Numbered from the stretch's first letter, positions 33,401 through 45,916 are shown. The stretch is DNA of 64,000 nt from Schoenoplectus triqueter (GCA_964058805.1 CAXKVV010002174.1:1-64000); one strand, 5' to 3'. Made by a program: numbers and translations. Notes: a model not told the origin generated them from the letters alone.

Positions 33401-34485
33401 ACACAGCACACCGGTTCTCTGGAAGTGAGCATGACAGGAATACATTCACAATGCAAGACAAATATCGCTGTAGACATGAACATGTGCATTGCTACGCTGT
33501 TGTTATTCAGTAAAGAAACTGGTTTAAATAAATATGTGATCATTCTTCAAATATTCTGTTTGAGCACCGTATTTTAATTTAATGTTCTAGTAATAAAAAA
33601 AAATTATTATATACATCTGACCGACCTTTTTCTCGATATGGTCTAATTGTATGCTTCTCCTGGCAAATTAAATTTATAACAGTTAGTAAATTTGCTATTA
33701 CATAATTGCCTGTGCACTTATGGCCTCATCACTTTGCAATATCTACAAAAAAGAGGTAATGATTGAGTAAATCTAATTTGTTAATGTAGACTGATTCTCA
33801 TAATTCAACATTTCTTAATTAAGTAGAAAATAAATTGATCATGTCAATATATTAACTATCTAGCTGAAAACTGCAAGGATACGAATGGAAATATTTTATT
33901 TGAAGGGCTACCTATGCATATTGGAACCTTTAATGTGAAGACCCAGATAACACCAGGATAGACCTGACCTACCAAAACTTGTCACTTTGCATAAACCTAA
34001 CATGTTCATGCACGTCCAATTATTCACGTTCTGATTAAAAAAAATAACAAGGAGCCTTAATGATTAACTATCTAATTTTTATTATTACAGGTGGGCACAC
34101 TCTTGGTTTTGCACACTGCTCAACCTTTCAAAACCGAATCCACAGTTTCAACTCAGTAAATGACATAGACCCAACACTGAATCCATCATTTGCATCCAGC
34201 CTAAGGAAAGCATGCCCCGCGAACAACACGGTGAACAATGCCGGTGCGACAATGGATGCTACCAGCACAGTGTTTGACAACATGTACTACAAGATGCTCC
34301 TGCAAGGAATGAGCCTCTTCTCTTCAGATGCGGCGCTCCTCACACACCCAAAGACGAAGGGATTTGTTACAACGTTTGCAAATTCACAACAGGCGTTTAA
34401 CCTCGCATTCGTTAAATCTATGTTGAGAATGAGTAGCCTGACGGGTGGTCAGGAAGTCAGACTGAATTGCAGAAAGGTGCGATGA
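30471..34485 (+). CDS. PRX64: Class III peroxidase, PRX64-like, four exons
   Basis: A secreted haem peroxidase that oxidises phenolics with hydrogen peroxide in the cell wall. PRX64 in Arabidopsis acts in lignin polymerisation, including at the Casparian strip. Exons are 30471-30665, 31530-31718, 32506-32668 and 34091-34485, all GT-AG, giving 313 aa. Visible features are an N-terminal signal peptide (about residues 1-20), distal RLHFHDCF with Arg56 and His60, [20 protein letters not shown], proximal [13 protein letters not shown] with His185, eight conserved cysteines, and a C-terminal LNCRKVR. LPAPT and VGRLDGRIS are also family hallmarks. The whole chain follows Arabidopsis PRX64 closely, as I recall it. 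The three-intron layout is the ancestral one for the family. Introns are 864, 787 and 1422 bp. Frame and motifs are intact, so the gene should be functional; the exact orthologue is an inference. Confidence 0.93.
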
Positions 34486-34990
34486 AATTAGAAATTTGAA
34501 TTGTTCAAGAAAATTACTGGTGCTTGTGTCTTTTTTTTTTTTTAAATTTTGTGTTGATATCTATAGAATAATAGTGTATTTGTATTCCTTTTCTTATCAA
34601 AGTAATAAAGCAAAAGGGGAGACCACAAGTCAGGTTTCACCTTTTTGAGAAATCTGTTTGTACATGCTGTTCAAATTAATTGAATCATTTGCAAAGATTC
34701 ATGATACCTTTTTCATGATTTGTGACATGCTCACAAAGTACGTGATTCTTCTTTTGTCACATGAATTGTGTAATTTAATTGTTGTCTCTATCATGAAACA
34801 GAAGGATAATATATATCATCCAATAAACCTCTTTACTATATTTGACTTCATAGGATTCCTTAATTTTGGAATTTGAAAGGATCACATTATTTAATCTGAT
34901 AGCTAAATAAGGCCAGATGTCTCTCTTATATTAATGACTAATTAATTTGTGCAGATTCGGCTTTTATTGCACATTCATTTGAGAGAATAT
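34486..34990. other. 3' flank of the peroxidase gene
   Basis: Presumed 3' UTR and spacer. Nothing further recognised. Confidence 0.4.
34604..34609 (+). terminator. Candidate polyadenylation signal of the peroxidase gene
   Basis: AATAAA lies about 120 bases after the stop codon, downstream of a T-rich stretch. Confidence 0.5.
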
Positions 34991-34999
34991 TAGGTTAAA

Positions 35000-36170
35000 T
35001 TTGTCTTCAGAGTAAAGCACAGAACTGGCTTCCCAAGAGAACATCTATGGGATTTTGCAAACACAACGGATCATAGTGATCCAAATCCGTCCACAAGCAG
35101 CGTAACTCAGCTGTATATTGATGCACTGACTTTTCTTCATGTGTGGTGACATCAATCTTCTCTTCTACCTTCATCATTGTCATCACACTCCCAACTTCAG
35201 AGTACATCCATGTCAATACATTGTAGACTTTTACAACACCGCTAATTAACTCTATCATCCCAGCTATATTGGAGAGACAAACGTCAATAGCCAAAACACT
35301 ACCAACGAATTGGTATTACTCCATATTCTCCATTCTACACCCTCCTTATTCTTAGACTCAGTATATTCACTAGTCGCATACTTCTTAAATTTTTTGACTT
35401 GAATTTTTAATAGTGCTCTTCGAGACCAACTTAAATAGTTTTTTGCTTCCCTAATACAACAACTCTATCCTTTGCATCACATATGATAGTTCCAATATAT
35501 ATATTGTCTTATCAGATGAGTTTCTTCCAATTTGACCTGAAACATTCTGACATCCCCTCCATAACCCCCTTCAAATCCTAACTAGTCATAGATATTATCA
35601 TTTTCACAATTAAATTGCTTTAGTGTCAAACACAATGTAATTAGAAACTAGATTCACATACAAACCGTGCGCGCACACGCGATCACAGCCTTCACCATTT
35701 GTCAGAAAAAACAATATCATATGTCCTCAACATTTTTTAAGCAATCACAAATTATATCAGAAATAAAAAAAAAATGGAAAAACAAGACAAAAAAACGAAA
35801 ACAATACTATCGCATGGTGTGCCTAAGGAAAAACTGAGTACTCGGTGGTGTGGTGAGGATGTGCTCGGCTAAGTTCCGAGCTCAACTGGTGTTGTACATA
35901 GGTGAGCCACGGTAGTCGCGAGGTGGAGGTAGAGTCAGACGGCGCGTCAGAGGTCATGGTAAATGCTAGAGATCCGAGATAAGCGAGATGTCAATGACTT
36001 TGATATCATATAAATAAGAGAGATAATTTGAATAAAATTAGGGTTAATCTCTAGAGCTTGTCCCTTTATATATTGATTATGATAGAATTACAAATAAAAA
36101 ACTATATAACTAGAATTACTAATTGATACTTTTTATATAGAACAATAAGTACAACAATTTTAAAGGGTGT
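35000..36170 (-). pseudogene. Ty1/copia retrotransposon relic: 5' LTR end, primer site, gag fragment
   Basis: On the minus strand, frames broken by stops read NYLSWSRRALLKI, then WRIWSNTNSLVVFWLL, then NIAGMIELISGVVKVYNVLTWMYS and EKSVHQYTAELRCLWTDLDHY. That is the order of copia-type Gag (LxGxNYxxWSR...; SISPDIA...; W...LxxxYS; SVxEYxxxLxxLWxELDxY). Upstream, near 35996-36008, ATGATATCAAAGTC resembles the initiator-Met primer site TGGTATCAGAGC, preceded by LTR-like sequence (about 36010-36170). No pol or 3' LTR remains. It is a dead copy. Confidence 0.7.
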
Positions 36171-36870
36171 GGTTGTCACACCCCAGAAATATGAAATGAA
36201 TTTGGGGTGTAAATCCCGCCACGTACGCACGACGAGACGCGCGTACGAAAGGCTAAATGAATAATATAAAAAAAGATCACAGAATAAACAAAACAATAAT
36301 AATATAATATACATGACCATACAGTCCAGAATGAACAGATAAATACAACGCCGACATCGGCGGGGCTAGCTCCATCGGAATGGGCAGCAAAATCTCTCAA
36401 AGAAAAACCCAAAAGAATAAATAAAACTCTAAACCCGACAGATCCTAATCCACTACCCTGCTCACATGCGGAAGTGGCGAAGCACCTCTGTCACCACGCA
36501 GGACTGTCCCTAACACTCGCTCCAAGAAAATCCCGAACCTGAAATATCTGGATCCCACAACCACCGTGGAAACGTGAGAAATTTTAAAAATTTCTCAGTA
36601 CGGATTTAGATCCAGCCTTAAGATTTGATCTTCTTTCCTAGACTGGACCCAAATACCGATACCGAATTTAAATGCAATGAATTATTTTAATATATGTTAA
36701 TGTATTATTATTTTATACATTTCGAGAACACCTCTACATGAATGACATGAAATGATAAATAACCCCGAAAGAGAAAATCTGTGAAAATAGTAATATAATA
36801 TAAAATATAAGGTACGAGAAAACATACACCCGAAATAAATATCCCAATTTGCAAATCACCAGATCTATCC

Positions 36871-36960
36871 CAAGCGGGCGCCACCAGCGTCCCAACTTAC
36901 GAACTTGGGCCTTGCCTAAGCGGGCGCCACCAGCGACCCAACTTACGAACTTAGGACTTT
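36871..36960. repeat. Two-copy tandem repeat, about 45 bp
   Basis: AAGCGGGCGCCACCAGCG followed by (T/A)CCCAACTTACGAACTT occurs twice in direct orientation, separated by GGGCCTTGCCT. Confidence 0.85.
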
Positions 36961-37169
36961 ATGTTTATGCGACGCCAATGCCGCATAAACGGCAATTCGG
37001 GCTCCCGAGACGATAACGCCCTAGGAGAGTGAGCGTGCATAAGCACGTACTCTGGTCTGCTAAATCTGATAATTTACCTTACAAAATAAAAACAAACGGA
37101 TAAATATGTCTTCAGTTGCCATATCGTCAAAATGAGATAACTACCCAGGAAATAACAAATCGGAAACTA

Positions 37170-37432
37170 ATACAAATGGGAGCCTACACTGTACCAACTA
37201 AGGGTCAGAGGACCGCATCCCGAAAATAATGACAAAATGAAATATAATACAGATGGGAGCCTACACTGTACCAACATGGGGCCAGAGGACCGCATCCCAA
37301 AGGGGAGCCTACACTGTACCAACCAGGGGCCAGCAGACCGCATCCCGAGAAATGACAAAATGATAGATGATACAAATGGGAGCCTACACTGTACCACTAA
37401 GGGCCAGAGGACCGCATCCCGAGAAAATAACA
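37170..37432. repeat. Four-copy tandem repeat, core about 47 bp
   Basis: Four direct copies of GGGAGCCTACACTGTACCA followed by GGCCAGAGGACCGCATCCC-like text start at about 37178, 37256, 37304 and 37378. Spacers of about 30 bp (AAATGACAAAATGA type) separate copies 1-2 and 3-4 but not 2-3. Confidence 0.9.
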
Positions 37433-38359
37433 AAATAGGGTAGAATCCAGACTCGGATATGGACGCCCACACTAAACACTGAAAGACATGGTAACCTAAT
37501 CACTCAAATTTGGATTGAAAATTTAATCATATAAAGAATAATAATAAGATATATAATAAAGATCAAAAGAAAACACTCCGACACAGCCAAACCCGCCAAA
37601 TGACGGGGTCAGTGGATAACTGACAAGCAAAGGTGCGCAGTGTATATACAAACCAAAGGAATATAACCCGTTGGTTTGGTTATATAAGGCAACCTCAGAC
37701 TGAGATCACCCGGCCCGCCTCTCAGCACTTTCCCATGCATTTTGCATGATTAATTGTCTAACTAAATTAATAACTAATGATATTAATAATATTAATCTAC
37801 TAATTATAATCTATAACTTTATTTATTTAATTCTAACCTAGTCCTATCTCGGGACTATTTCCCGAGTCCTATTCCTATCTTGTCTACATGCATTATGATA
37901 TGATATGACATGCAAATACTGGTATGTCTCAAATATGCTGGTCAAGTACTGAATGTATATGACAGTTCAATTCGGGTCTCTAAATAATGTTTGGTCAAAA
38001 AATACCGCAGTTCAGATTTATTTTAAAAACATTTATTTTCGGTTTGGGTTTCCTAATTCTGAAAAAAGAAGATGAATCCCAGGAAACCGTACCTGGGAAT
38101 AATTTGGTTAGGTCAGAACGTCAAATTGCTAAATCTCGGGTGGCGCATCACGATCTTGTCAGATGAGCCGTTTCATCTCGAGTGTATTCGTTTGTCGGCT
38201 CGTCAAGATATTTTCGAAAACCTATGAAGTCAGAAATAGATTAAATTGGCGAGTATCATATTCACATTGGGTCTGATTGGGTCAGGGTATACCGGACTCA
38301 AAGGCGGGAGTATTATTATTTGAAAATTATAATCATATTATGTTTATTTTGATACATAT

Positions 38360-39205
38360 AATTAACTAAATTTTATTTAGATTTATTAAGTTACCTTAAC
38401 ATTATCACTTAATTATTTTAATTATAATTAGAAAATTCAATTATTTAGAAATAGAAAAATTAATTAATATATATTTATAGTATTTATTATTATCATTATT
38501 GTTTCCATTTGTATTCTTAATAATAGAGAAATCGATTAATATATATATATATTTTATAATATAAATTTTTATTGTATTTTAATTATTATTTTGTAAATCT
38601 TAATTATTTAAATTATTTTCTTCAATTATATTTTATTTACATACTTATATTATTTTTATAATTTATAGGTTTGTTATATGAAAATAAAATAGAAGTGACA
38701 GACATTAACAAAACTTAATTAACTTAATTTAATTTAATTAAATATTATTATTTTAGTAAGTGTGTTGGTGTTTTGAGATTGTATTATTCGATTAATGTAA
38801 CTAATTTAATTTATTTAAAATAATTAAGTTAGCTTAATATTATCTCTAAATTAATTTAATTATAATTAGAATAATTATTATTTAGACATAGAAAAATTGA
38901 TTAATATATATAATATTATATAATTAATATTATTCTTATTAAAAATAGAGAAATTGATTAATATATATTTTATGTTATAAATTATTATCATACCTCAATT
39001 ATTACTTTAAAATTTCTAATTATTTATATCATACTCTTTAATTATATTTTATTTTATATATTTATATTATTTTCATCAATTAGAAAATATACTACATAAA
39101 ACTAGAATTTAAATTAAAATAAAAACTAAATGAAAGTAATTAAATTCAATTAACTTAATTTTAAATTAAACATTTTTATTTATTTAAACGTGTTGGTGTT
39201 TTAAT
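38360..39205. repeat. Tandem duplication of about 430 bp, AT-rich
   Basis: Segments 38360-38785 and 38808-39205 are diverged direct copies. Both run AATTAAGTTA/ACCTTAATATTATC, then ATAGAAAAATTGATTAATATATA, then AATTATATTTTATTT, and end GTGTTGGTGTTTT (38761 and 39188). Confidence 0.75.
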
Positions 39206-41090
39206 GTTCGGGATCATACGCTGACTACCAAATCATTGGTGCCAATGCACCGATATCCCGAATCGGGGGCAGTCAGGGAATATAATCATTTCTCGATTCT
39301 TTAATTTTACGTATTAGTCCATGAATACCGCCAAACCTTTCGGGGCGGCTTTCAATTAATCAATCGCATTTTTAATTTATCACTTAATTATCTTGTGACT
39401 TTTAATATTGGGCCTTTATTATTTTAATACTCATCCTAATTAAATTTTAAATTAATTACTAATTCGATTATCGGCCCAATGAGTTTTATTTTCTTACATC
39501 CTGTTTTATTTAGGATGGGCCAATCCTCAACTTTCTTTGCATCCAAATTCTAACTTCTTAATTTCTCTTACACAGTCCACTAAACCAACCCATAAGAACA
39601 TCACAAAACCGACTCAATGGTAGTATGAGTATTTCATAGACAAGGGGGGTCAGGGGTTTCAAGCAAGAATTAGGCAGGGATAACCAACCACACAGTCATA
39701 CCAGAATCAACAATTTAGAGACAATCTATACAATCTAGCGTTATTAATAAGACCAACAAAGTGGGCAGGTGACATTAAGGGTTGAGGGCATGCCATCATG
39801 AATCAGAATATCAGAAAGAAAATCAACAACGACTTTCAAAATCCAAACTAGGAAGCCCATTTACTAGTAATTTAAGAACCAACTCAGGATTAGATCACAT
39901 GCCAAGGCCAGGGATCACCAGAATCAACCGAGATAAACAACAGTTTACTATTTTATGACCCAAAGCTCAACGATAAGTTAAACCATATCAGGTTACTAGA
40001 ACCGAGGAACCGCCCAGAAGAAGGGCAACACAAAAATAGAAACACGCAAGGGTCACACCACGGAGAGCAAAAATGGGCAAGGATCAAGGTCCAGGCCTCG
40101 CATCACTGGTACCGCTTGGTACTAGTGTACCAAGGCACGTTCTTGAGATATTGGTAATACACAACCACCACAACAAGCAAATAGGGCAACAAACAACACA
40201 CATGTCAGCAAAGACCTCAAGGCGCCAGTCCGTCCTTATCAGAGATATACCAAATCAACCAAAAGAAACCCAATCATCACCAACGACATACTGTTACAAG
40301 GCAAACAAACATACATCACATACCCAAAAGAGCCAGCTACCAGCACAAGCAACAGATGGTACAGATCGGTGATAACTCACAAGCATGACACTCAATTTTA
40401 AGCAACCAACAATAAGCTACGGTGCCATCCAACAACCATAAAAAAATGTATCGGTACCACTGGTACGAATTGATATCGAGCCCAAACCATAAGCAAGCAA
40501 TCACTGAAACTCACATGGCACACAACAACAAAACAAGATAAGGTCGGGCTCAGCCCAACACACGGCTCACACAGCCAGGAAAGTAAGGAGAGAGGTTACC
40601 GGGGGTGACGCGAGGCAGCGAGGGGGGTGATTAGGGCATTGAGGTACCCCTGCTGGCGAAAGGGTGCTCAGTCGCTAGGTCAGTGGCATTGGGTGCGGGT
40701 TCGATCGGCGACTGTGCGCGCGAGTAGGGTTTTTAGGCGCTGCCTTGAGCAGCTAGCGGAGAAGGGTGGCATTGCCCTATGTGAGGTGCGATTTCGAAAA
40801 AAAATGAGGAAGAAGGAAGGAGGAAGGAGGTAGGCGTGAAGAGAGGGGCTCGGCTCCGTTTGAGACCGAGAGAGCGAAAAAGAGAGAGACGCGAAGATTC
40901 CAAGGAGAAGAAAGGTCTGTCTCGCCAGTCTAAAAAAAGTATGGATCGTCACAGAAATTAATTTAGCTGGGAGAGAAACGATTGATGGGACTGAACGGTG
41001 AGGGAGAGGAAAGGGGAAACCGGGGGAGAGGGGGAGCGAGAGAGAGAGAGAGAGAAAACTGACTCCTCTCGATTTTCTGTGGCCGAGCTT

Positions 41091-41815
41091 GTGTGATCAT
41101 CTACGTATCAGAAATTTATTATCAGAATCTGATCGATAACTTAATTTACTCTCAATTTAAATTTGATTATTAAATCTCATTTCATTTAACCAATTACATT
41201 CTTTAATTAAGTTCTGATCCTTGCCTTTATTAATTCGGATATTTCGTTGTTACTTTATCTTAAACTGCAAGTTTGACTATAAAAATCTAGATTCTAAATC
41301 GAGTCTTTCATCATATATGTTATACATTATAGTTTACATTGGCTCAAGATAATTTGATATTAATTTCTTTATATCTTACCGACTTTTAATTTGATCTTGG
41401 GGTTTTGGTATTTGATAATTAATCTCTTGGTCCCTTCTAAACTCGTTCAAAATTTGTTTGATCCATTATAAGTTTGTATCAGCAGTTAATTAATTGAATT
41501 GTTTATGTTCTATGTATATGTATATACCCACATTTATTTTTCATATAATTATTTAAGCCTTGTTAAATTATTTATCAATTTATTTATCTATTTATTAAAT
41601 TATATATATATAATTATATCCCTTAATTGTTGATCTAAATAATTTATTAATTTATATTTATTTATTTTAATCATTATCTAAATTAATTATTATTAATGCT
41701 TAATTAAAATTCTCGGTTTAACAGTGGTTGTACTATCAATCAACAAAGAAGGTTTTGGATGACACAAACTGAGAGTCCTTTCATGGGCTTCAAAGCATGT
41801 ATGTGTGTTTATATA
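41091..41815. other. Intergenic AT-rich spacer
   Basis: No gene or complete element recognised. Confidence 0.4.
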
Positions 41816-41822
41816 TATATAG

Positions 41823-42218
41823 AGTTTGGCTACGGTGCTACGCGTAGCACAGATGATTCGTGTGCTACGGATTGTTTCTCTATTTTTAAAATTTAAATGG
41901 TCGATCCGACCGGTCAACATATTTTTCATATGAAAATCTAGTTGGAGATTAATTTTATATTTTTTAGGATTTTTTTACTATTTTTTAAGATAGCTAGAAA
42001 ATGACTCCTTTTAAATGGCTCATAATAATTAAATCAAGCGATTTTCTAGCGATCTTAAAAAATAGTAAAAAAATTCTACAAAATATAAAATTTGATCTCC
42101 AACTAGATTTTCATATGAAAAATATTTTGACTGATCGAATCGATTATTTTAATTTTGAAGATGAAGAAACAGTACATAGCACATGGGTCATCGTGCTACG
42201 CGTAGCACCGTAGCCAAA

Positions 42219-42221
<3 letters not shown>
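41823..42221. mobile_element. Palindrome-tipped foldback MITE, GAGTTTGGCTACGG family
   Basis: The ends GAGTTTGGCTACG and CGTAGCCAAACTC are inverted repeats. Just inside each lies a perfect 16-base palindrome GTGCTACGCGTAGCAC. The arms continue as an imperfect hairpin (GATCTCCAACTAGATTTTCAT and its complement). (TA)n lies on the left and (CT)n(TA)n on the right. Confidence 0.8.
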
Positions 42222-42269
<48 letters not shown>

Positions 42270-42272
<3 letters not shown>

Positions 42273-42666
42273 GCTATGGTGCTTCGCGAAGCACAAAATC
42301 TCACATGCTTCGTGCCCATATCTCGAATTTGAAAGTTTAAATGACCGATTCAAACCGTTGAACATGATGTTCACATTGAAATATCCATAGAGATCAAATT
42401 ATATATTTTTTTAAATTTTTTACTATTTTTTAAATGGGTACAAAGTTTGCTGATCTAATGATTTCTGCACTATCCAAAACTAGTAATTTTTTACCCATCT
42501 AAAAAATAATAAAAAATTTTAAAAACTATATAAAATTTGATCTCTAAGGATATTTCAATGTGAACATCATGTTCAACAGTTTGAATCGGTCATTTAAACT
42601 TTCAAATTCGAGATATGGGCACAAAGCACGTGAGATTTTGTGTTTCGCGAAACACCATAGCCTCAC
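42270..42666. mobile_element. Palindrome-tipped foldback MITE, GTGAGGCTATGG family, copy 2
   Basis: Nearly the same as 15743-16139: ends GAGGCTATGG and CCATAGCCTCAC, inner palindromes GTGCTTCGCGAAGCAC on the left and GTGTTTCGCGAAACAC on the right, both perfect. It is flanked by (TA)n(GA)n on the left and (TA)n(GA)n on the right. Confidence 0.85.
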
Positions 42667-42668
42667 TC

Positions 42669-42701
<33 letters not shown>

Positions 42702-42702
<1 letters not shown>

Positions 42703-43103
42703 TAAAGATATTGTGAGCATATACTCACGGAGGCCTTCCGTGAATTTAAATCAAAAAAAATATCAAATTATTTTTAAATTTTAATTTATCATTCTCATTA
42801 AATTCTTTATATGAAAATCTCGTGTGATGCAAAAATTTGGAGTGTTTTGAGTTTTTTAATTCATAATTTTTAATTTTTAAAAATTAGCCCTAAAAAATTA
42901 TAAAATATTTAATGTTTGAACATCATTTTTAAAAATTAAAAACGATGACTTAAAAAATTCAAAACACTTCAAATTTTTGCATCCCATAAGTATTTCATAT
43001 AAAGAATTTAATGACCATTATAAATTAAAATTCGAAGATTATTTGATATAATTTTTGAATTAAACTCATGAAAGGCCTCCGTGAGCTGCTCACGATATCT
43101 TTA
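42702..43103. mobile_element. Foldback MITE, GATATCGTGAG family, copy 2
   Basis: The left end GTAAAGATATTGTGAG and the right end CTCACGATATCTTTA are inverted repeats; the tips can themselves fold (GTGAG-CATATA-CTCAC and GTGAGC-T-GCTCAC). The arms pair along the 400-bp length. (GA)n precedes and (CT)n(TA)n follows. Confidence 0.8.
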
Positions 43104-43104
43104 T

Positions 43105-43164
<60 letters not shown>
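43104..43164. repeat. (CT)n(TA)n microsatellite
   Basis: About 13 CT and 16 TA units join the third foldback to the truncated LTR of the next element. Confidence 0.95.
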
Positions 43165-43168
<4 letters not shown>

Positions 43169-45081
43169 GTAGAAGTTGCTAGAAACTCAAATTATTATTC
43201 TCTATCTCCTCTTCTCATTGTCTATTATAAAATATATAAATAAAAACAAGATCAACGTGCCACAAAATAATTCGGACTATATTCTAATAATTTCCATCTT
43301 GAACCGAATTGTATCAAAAGCAAACTAAACATAAAACTAATATAAATAAAATGCTAGACATAAAGATACTAGCAAAAACTAGTAACAAAAGTTAACACAA
43401 GGCTAAAAACCAAACATACAAATAACCCGAACAGGCTCCGCCTTAGCTGAAATTATGCTCCAAGCAAACATTGCTAGACCAAGCATAACGAACACAACAC
43501 CAAAAAATGAGTAATACCTTCATGCAATCCGAATGAGACTCAACGCCTTCGTAGCCTCAAATGATTGTCACAAACTCGATCTCGATGATTGGTTAACGAT
43601 GAATAAAATATTAAAATATAAATTGTATAACCTCCTGAGTGACAACGACATAGTCTCAAAATGCAATATCTATCCATACAACCTATTAGGGGGCAAAAAC
43701 TTCAAATCATATGAAATACACACATCCCTAAATCTAGGACAATAATGGTACCAATCCAAATCTTCAAATCCCATGAACATCAATATTCCGATGCCGGGAC
43801 AACGAAAATACCATCCACCACACTAATAAAAAACTATATCAAATCGGAACATTTGATCTTACCTAACGTCACTCCTTCAAAACCGAAATGAAGGTCACAA
43901 CCATCATCCAAGTACTCAAACCATAAAAAGATAAATGATATCAAACTCTCATAATACATAACCCAAGCCAACACAACTCTACCTTCTTGATGATTGTTTT
44001 AACTCCTTAATGGTCGGCTAGAATGCACAATCTCATGCCTTAATACCAACTCAACAAACGTTAATACCAATCACACAATCCCTAAGGTGATAAATACTTG
44101 ATATCACAAGAGAGCATAAATATGGAACCGACAAGACACACACATAATGTTCCAATGGTGCTATGAAAGGCTATATCAAGGTCCATCCAAAAATAAGACA
44201 TTCTCAAATCATAAAACACCAGTACCTGAATCATCACATACCTCAAGTTTCACAAAACACCAGTAACCGATTAATTAACTGTTAATTCAATAAAATACTA
44301 CCACCAATCCAGAAACACTGAAATCACACAAATCTCACTAAATGATCAAAAATCTCAATCAAAACCAGAAATACTGACCATTCAAATTGAAAATGAGAGT
44401 CTACTCACATGATGTAACGGAAAGAAAAAACGACAAAAAACCTTAATCATTTGATAGCAGTTCACCAACCTTAATTTGTTGGTATTTACGTGGCTAACAA
44501 GGAGTGCACAAAATAAAAAAAGGTGTTTGCGCGGTCCAACAACAAATGAAAAACGAAGAGATGCCTTGGTCCACAATTGCGGTTCACAAAGTAGATCGTC
44601 AAAATGAAGAGGAGAGGTCTATACGCGTCTCGATCTGATCTTCGCAAAGCTCATCCAAACAAAATCACCAAGTGATGGTTGAGCAAACACACAATGAAGG
44701 AACAAATCAGACTGAACAAACAACAACAATGATGACGATGAAACTTGGCTGAAGACACGAAAGCACGAACTAGTACTCTGATACTAGTTAGTTAGCGTGA
44801 ACATGCTCTAAATAGGATAATCATTAATTCAAAGAGAACAATCTCACGCTCAAGTAGGATTGCATTTGTTAAGGTAAGAATCGGCGAGGCGAGGGCCGAG
44901 GGAGGTCATTGCATGGCCTCCACGGCGGATCTAAGGTTCTATTGGAGAGAGCAAGAGACAATAGAAGCTGCTAGAAACTCAAATTGTTATTCTCTCTCCT
45001 CTTCTCAGTGTCTATTACAAAATATATAAATAAAAATACAAATTTAACGGGACACAAAATAATTCAGACCATATTCTAACA
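43165..45081 (-). mobile_element. Small copia-type or TRIM-like element with LTR remnants
   Basis: Direct repeats at 43166-43285 and 44951-45081 share GCTAGAAACTCAAATT, TCTCCTCTTCTCA and AATATATAAATAAAAA. On the minus strand the upstream copy starts TGTTAGAATATGG, a common copia LTR start, and runs to about 44790, where TAGTATCAGAGTACTAG resembles the initiator-Met primer site TGGTATCAGAGC. The other LTR is cut short at the microsatellite. The 1.5-kb interior shows no gag or pol, so the element is non-autonomous or gutted. Confidence 0.6.
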
Positions 45082-45890
45082 TGTTTAACTCGGGTGACTT
45101 AATCTCATCTTTATCCCCCCAAAAAAAATAATGGTACAAAATAACACACAATCAACTCCTTATTCGATAAGTATTAATTTTCTTTCCTGAAATTCATATT
45201 TATCTGATGATGAGTTAAAATAAATGTTCTCACTCAAAGAAACTCCGTTTCCTGGTTTGCAATTAGTTAAAAATATATGTATCAACTAGTAAAAGTAGAA
45301 CACTTTTTTTATATAAAATTGTACACCTTATCAAAAGATAAAATATAAGTAATTGCATCGAACGTTGTTAATTCGGATAAATAGATGAAACTTCTTACAT
45401 TTTCGTGTACAAAGAAACAAAATTTTCCATAATTAAAATTATTCAAAATTTTATCCGCTTCCATCTTAATTAGAATCTTACATTTCAATATCGTATTCGA
45501 TTATTCAATTTCAACCGTAAATATTCGAACGTATATAACTTTTCATGCACTTGCATCCTATTTAATTTGTCTCTCTTTTGAAGAGAACAAAAAAAAATTG
45601 TTATAAAAGTTCTTTTTGAGTTTCCCCTCGCCCCCTATTTTGTTGCTTCAAAAAGGATGAAAACTACGTGTCTTAATTAAAGGTTGTAAAAATAAAGGTC
45701 TGTAGCGTGTGGTCTTTTGCTTTTACCAATCAAACCTTGCCCCAAATTCTACAAAAAGAGTTTGAGAAGAGAGCAAACGCGGCTACCATTGAATTGTGAC
45801 CACGTGGAGCCCACACAATTGTCCAACAATCTCATCTAATTTATTTTCCTTTTCCTGTTACTAATCCAATTCCTCGTCTCCACCCTCTAC
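45082..45890. other. Upstream region of the UPF0496 gene
   Basis: Presumed promoter and spacer. CACGTG-like CCACGTGGA near 45811 is a G-box-type core. No gene was seen. Confidence 0.4.
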
Positions 45891-45897
45891 AACCCTT

Positions 45898-45916
45898 ATA
45901 TATAAATATATATAAA
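45898..45916 (+). promoter_or_regulatory. Candidate TATA box of the UPF0496 gene
   Basis: TATATATAAATATATATAA lies about 90-100 bases before the first ATG at 46001, which would leave a 5' UTR of about 70 bases. Confidence 0.55.

Larger units (their letters stand above)
36174..41090 (-). mobile_element. Large LTR-like non-coding block (possible solo LTR or LARD)
   Basis: TGTCACACCCCAG at 36174 is a frequent terminus of plant Ty3/gypsy-type LTRs; read on the minus strand it is an end in GGGGTGTGACA. The rest contrasts with its AT-rich surroundings: moderately GC-rich 36180-37700 and 39200-41080 enclosing an AT-rich middle, two families of tandem repeats, and a minus-strand CT-rich leader-like stretch from 41080. 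No gag or pol was found. The other boundary and a target duplication could not be fixed, so the class is uncertain. Confidence 0.4.

Noticed and set aside
40073..40952. Frames of 90-99 codons in the GC-richer end of the LTR-like block
   Set aside because: No recognisable domain, and both strands are open because of repeats and CT/GA-rich sequence.
42144..42784. Frames with YIYIYRERERERE runs
   Set aside because: Translated (TA)n(GA)n microsatellites.
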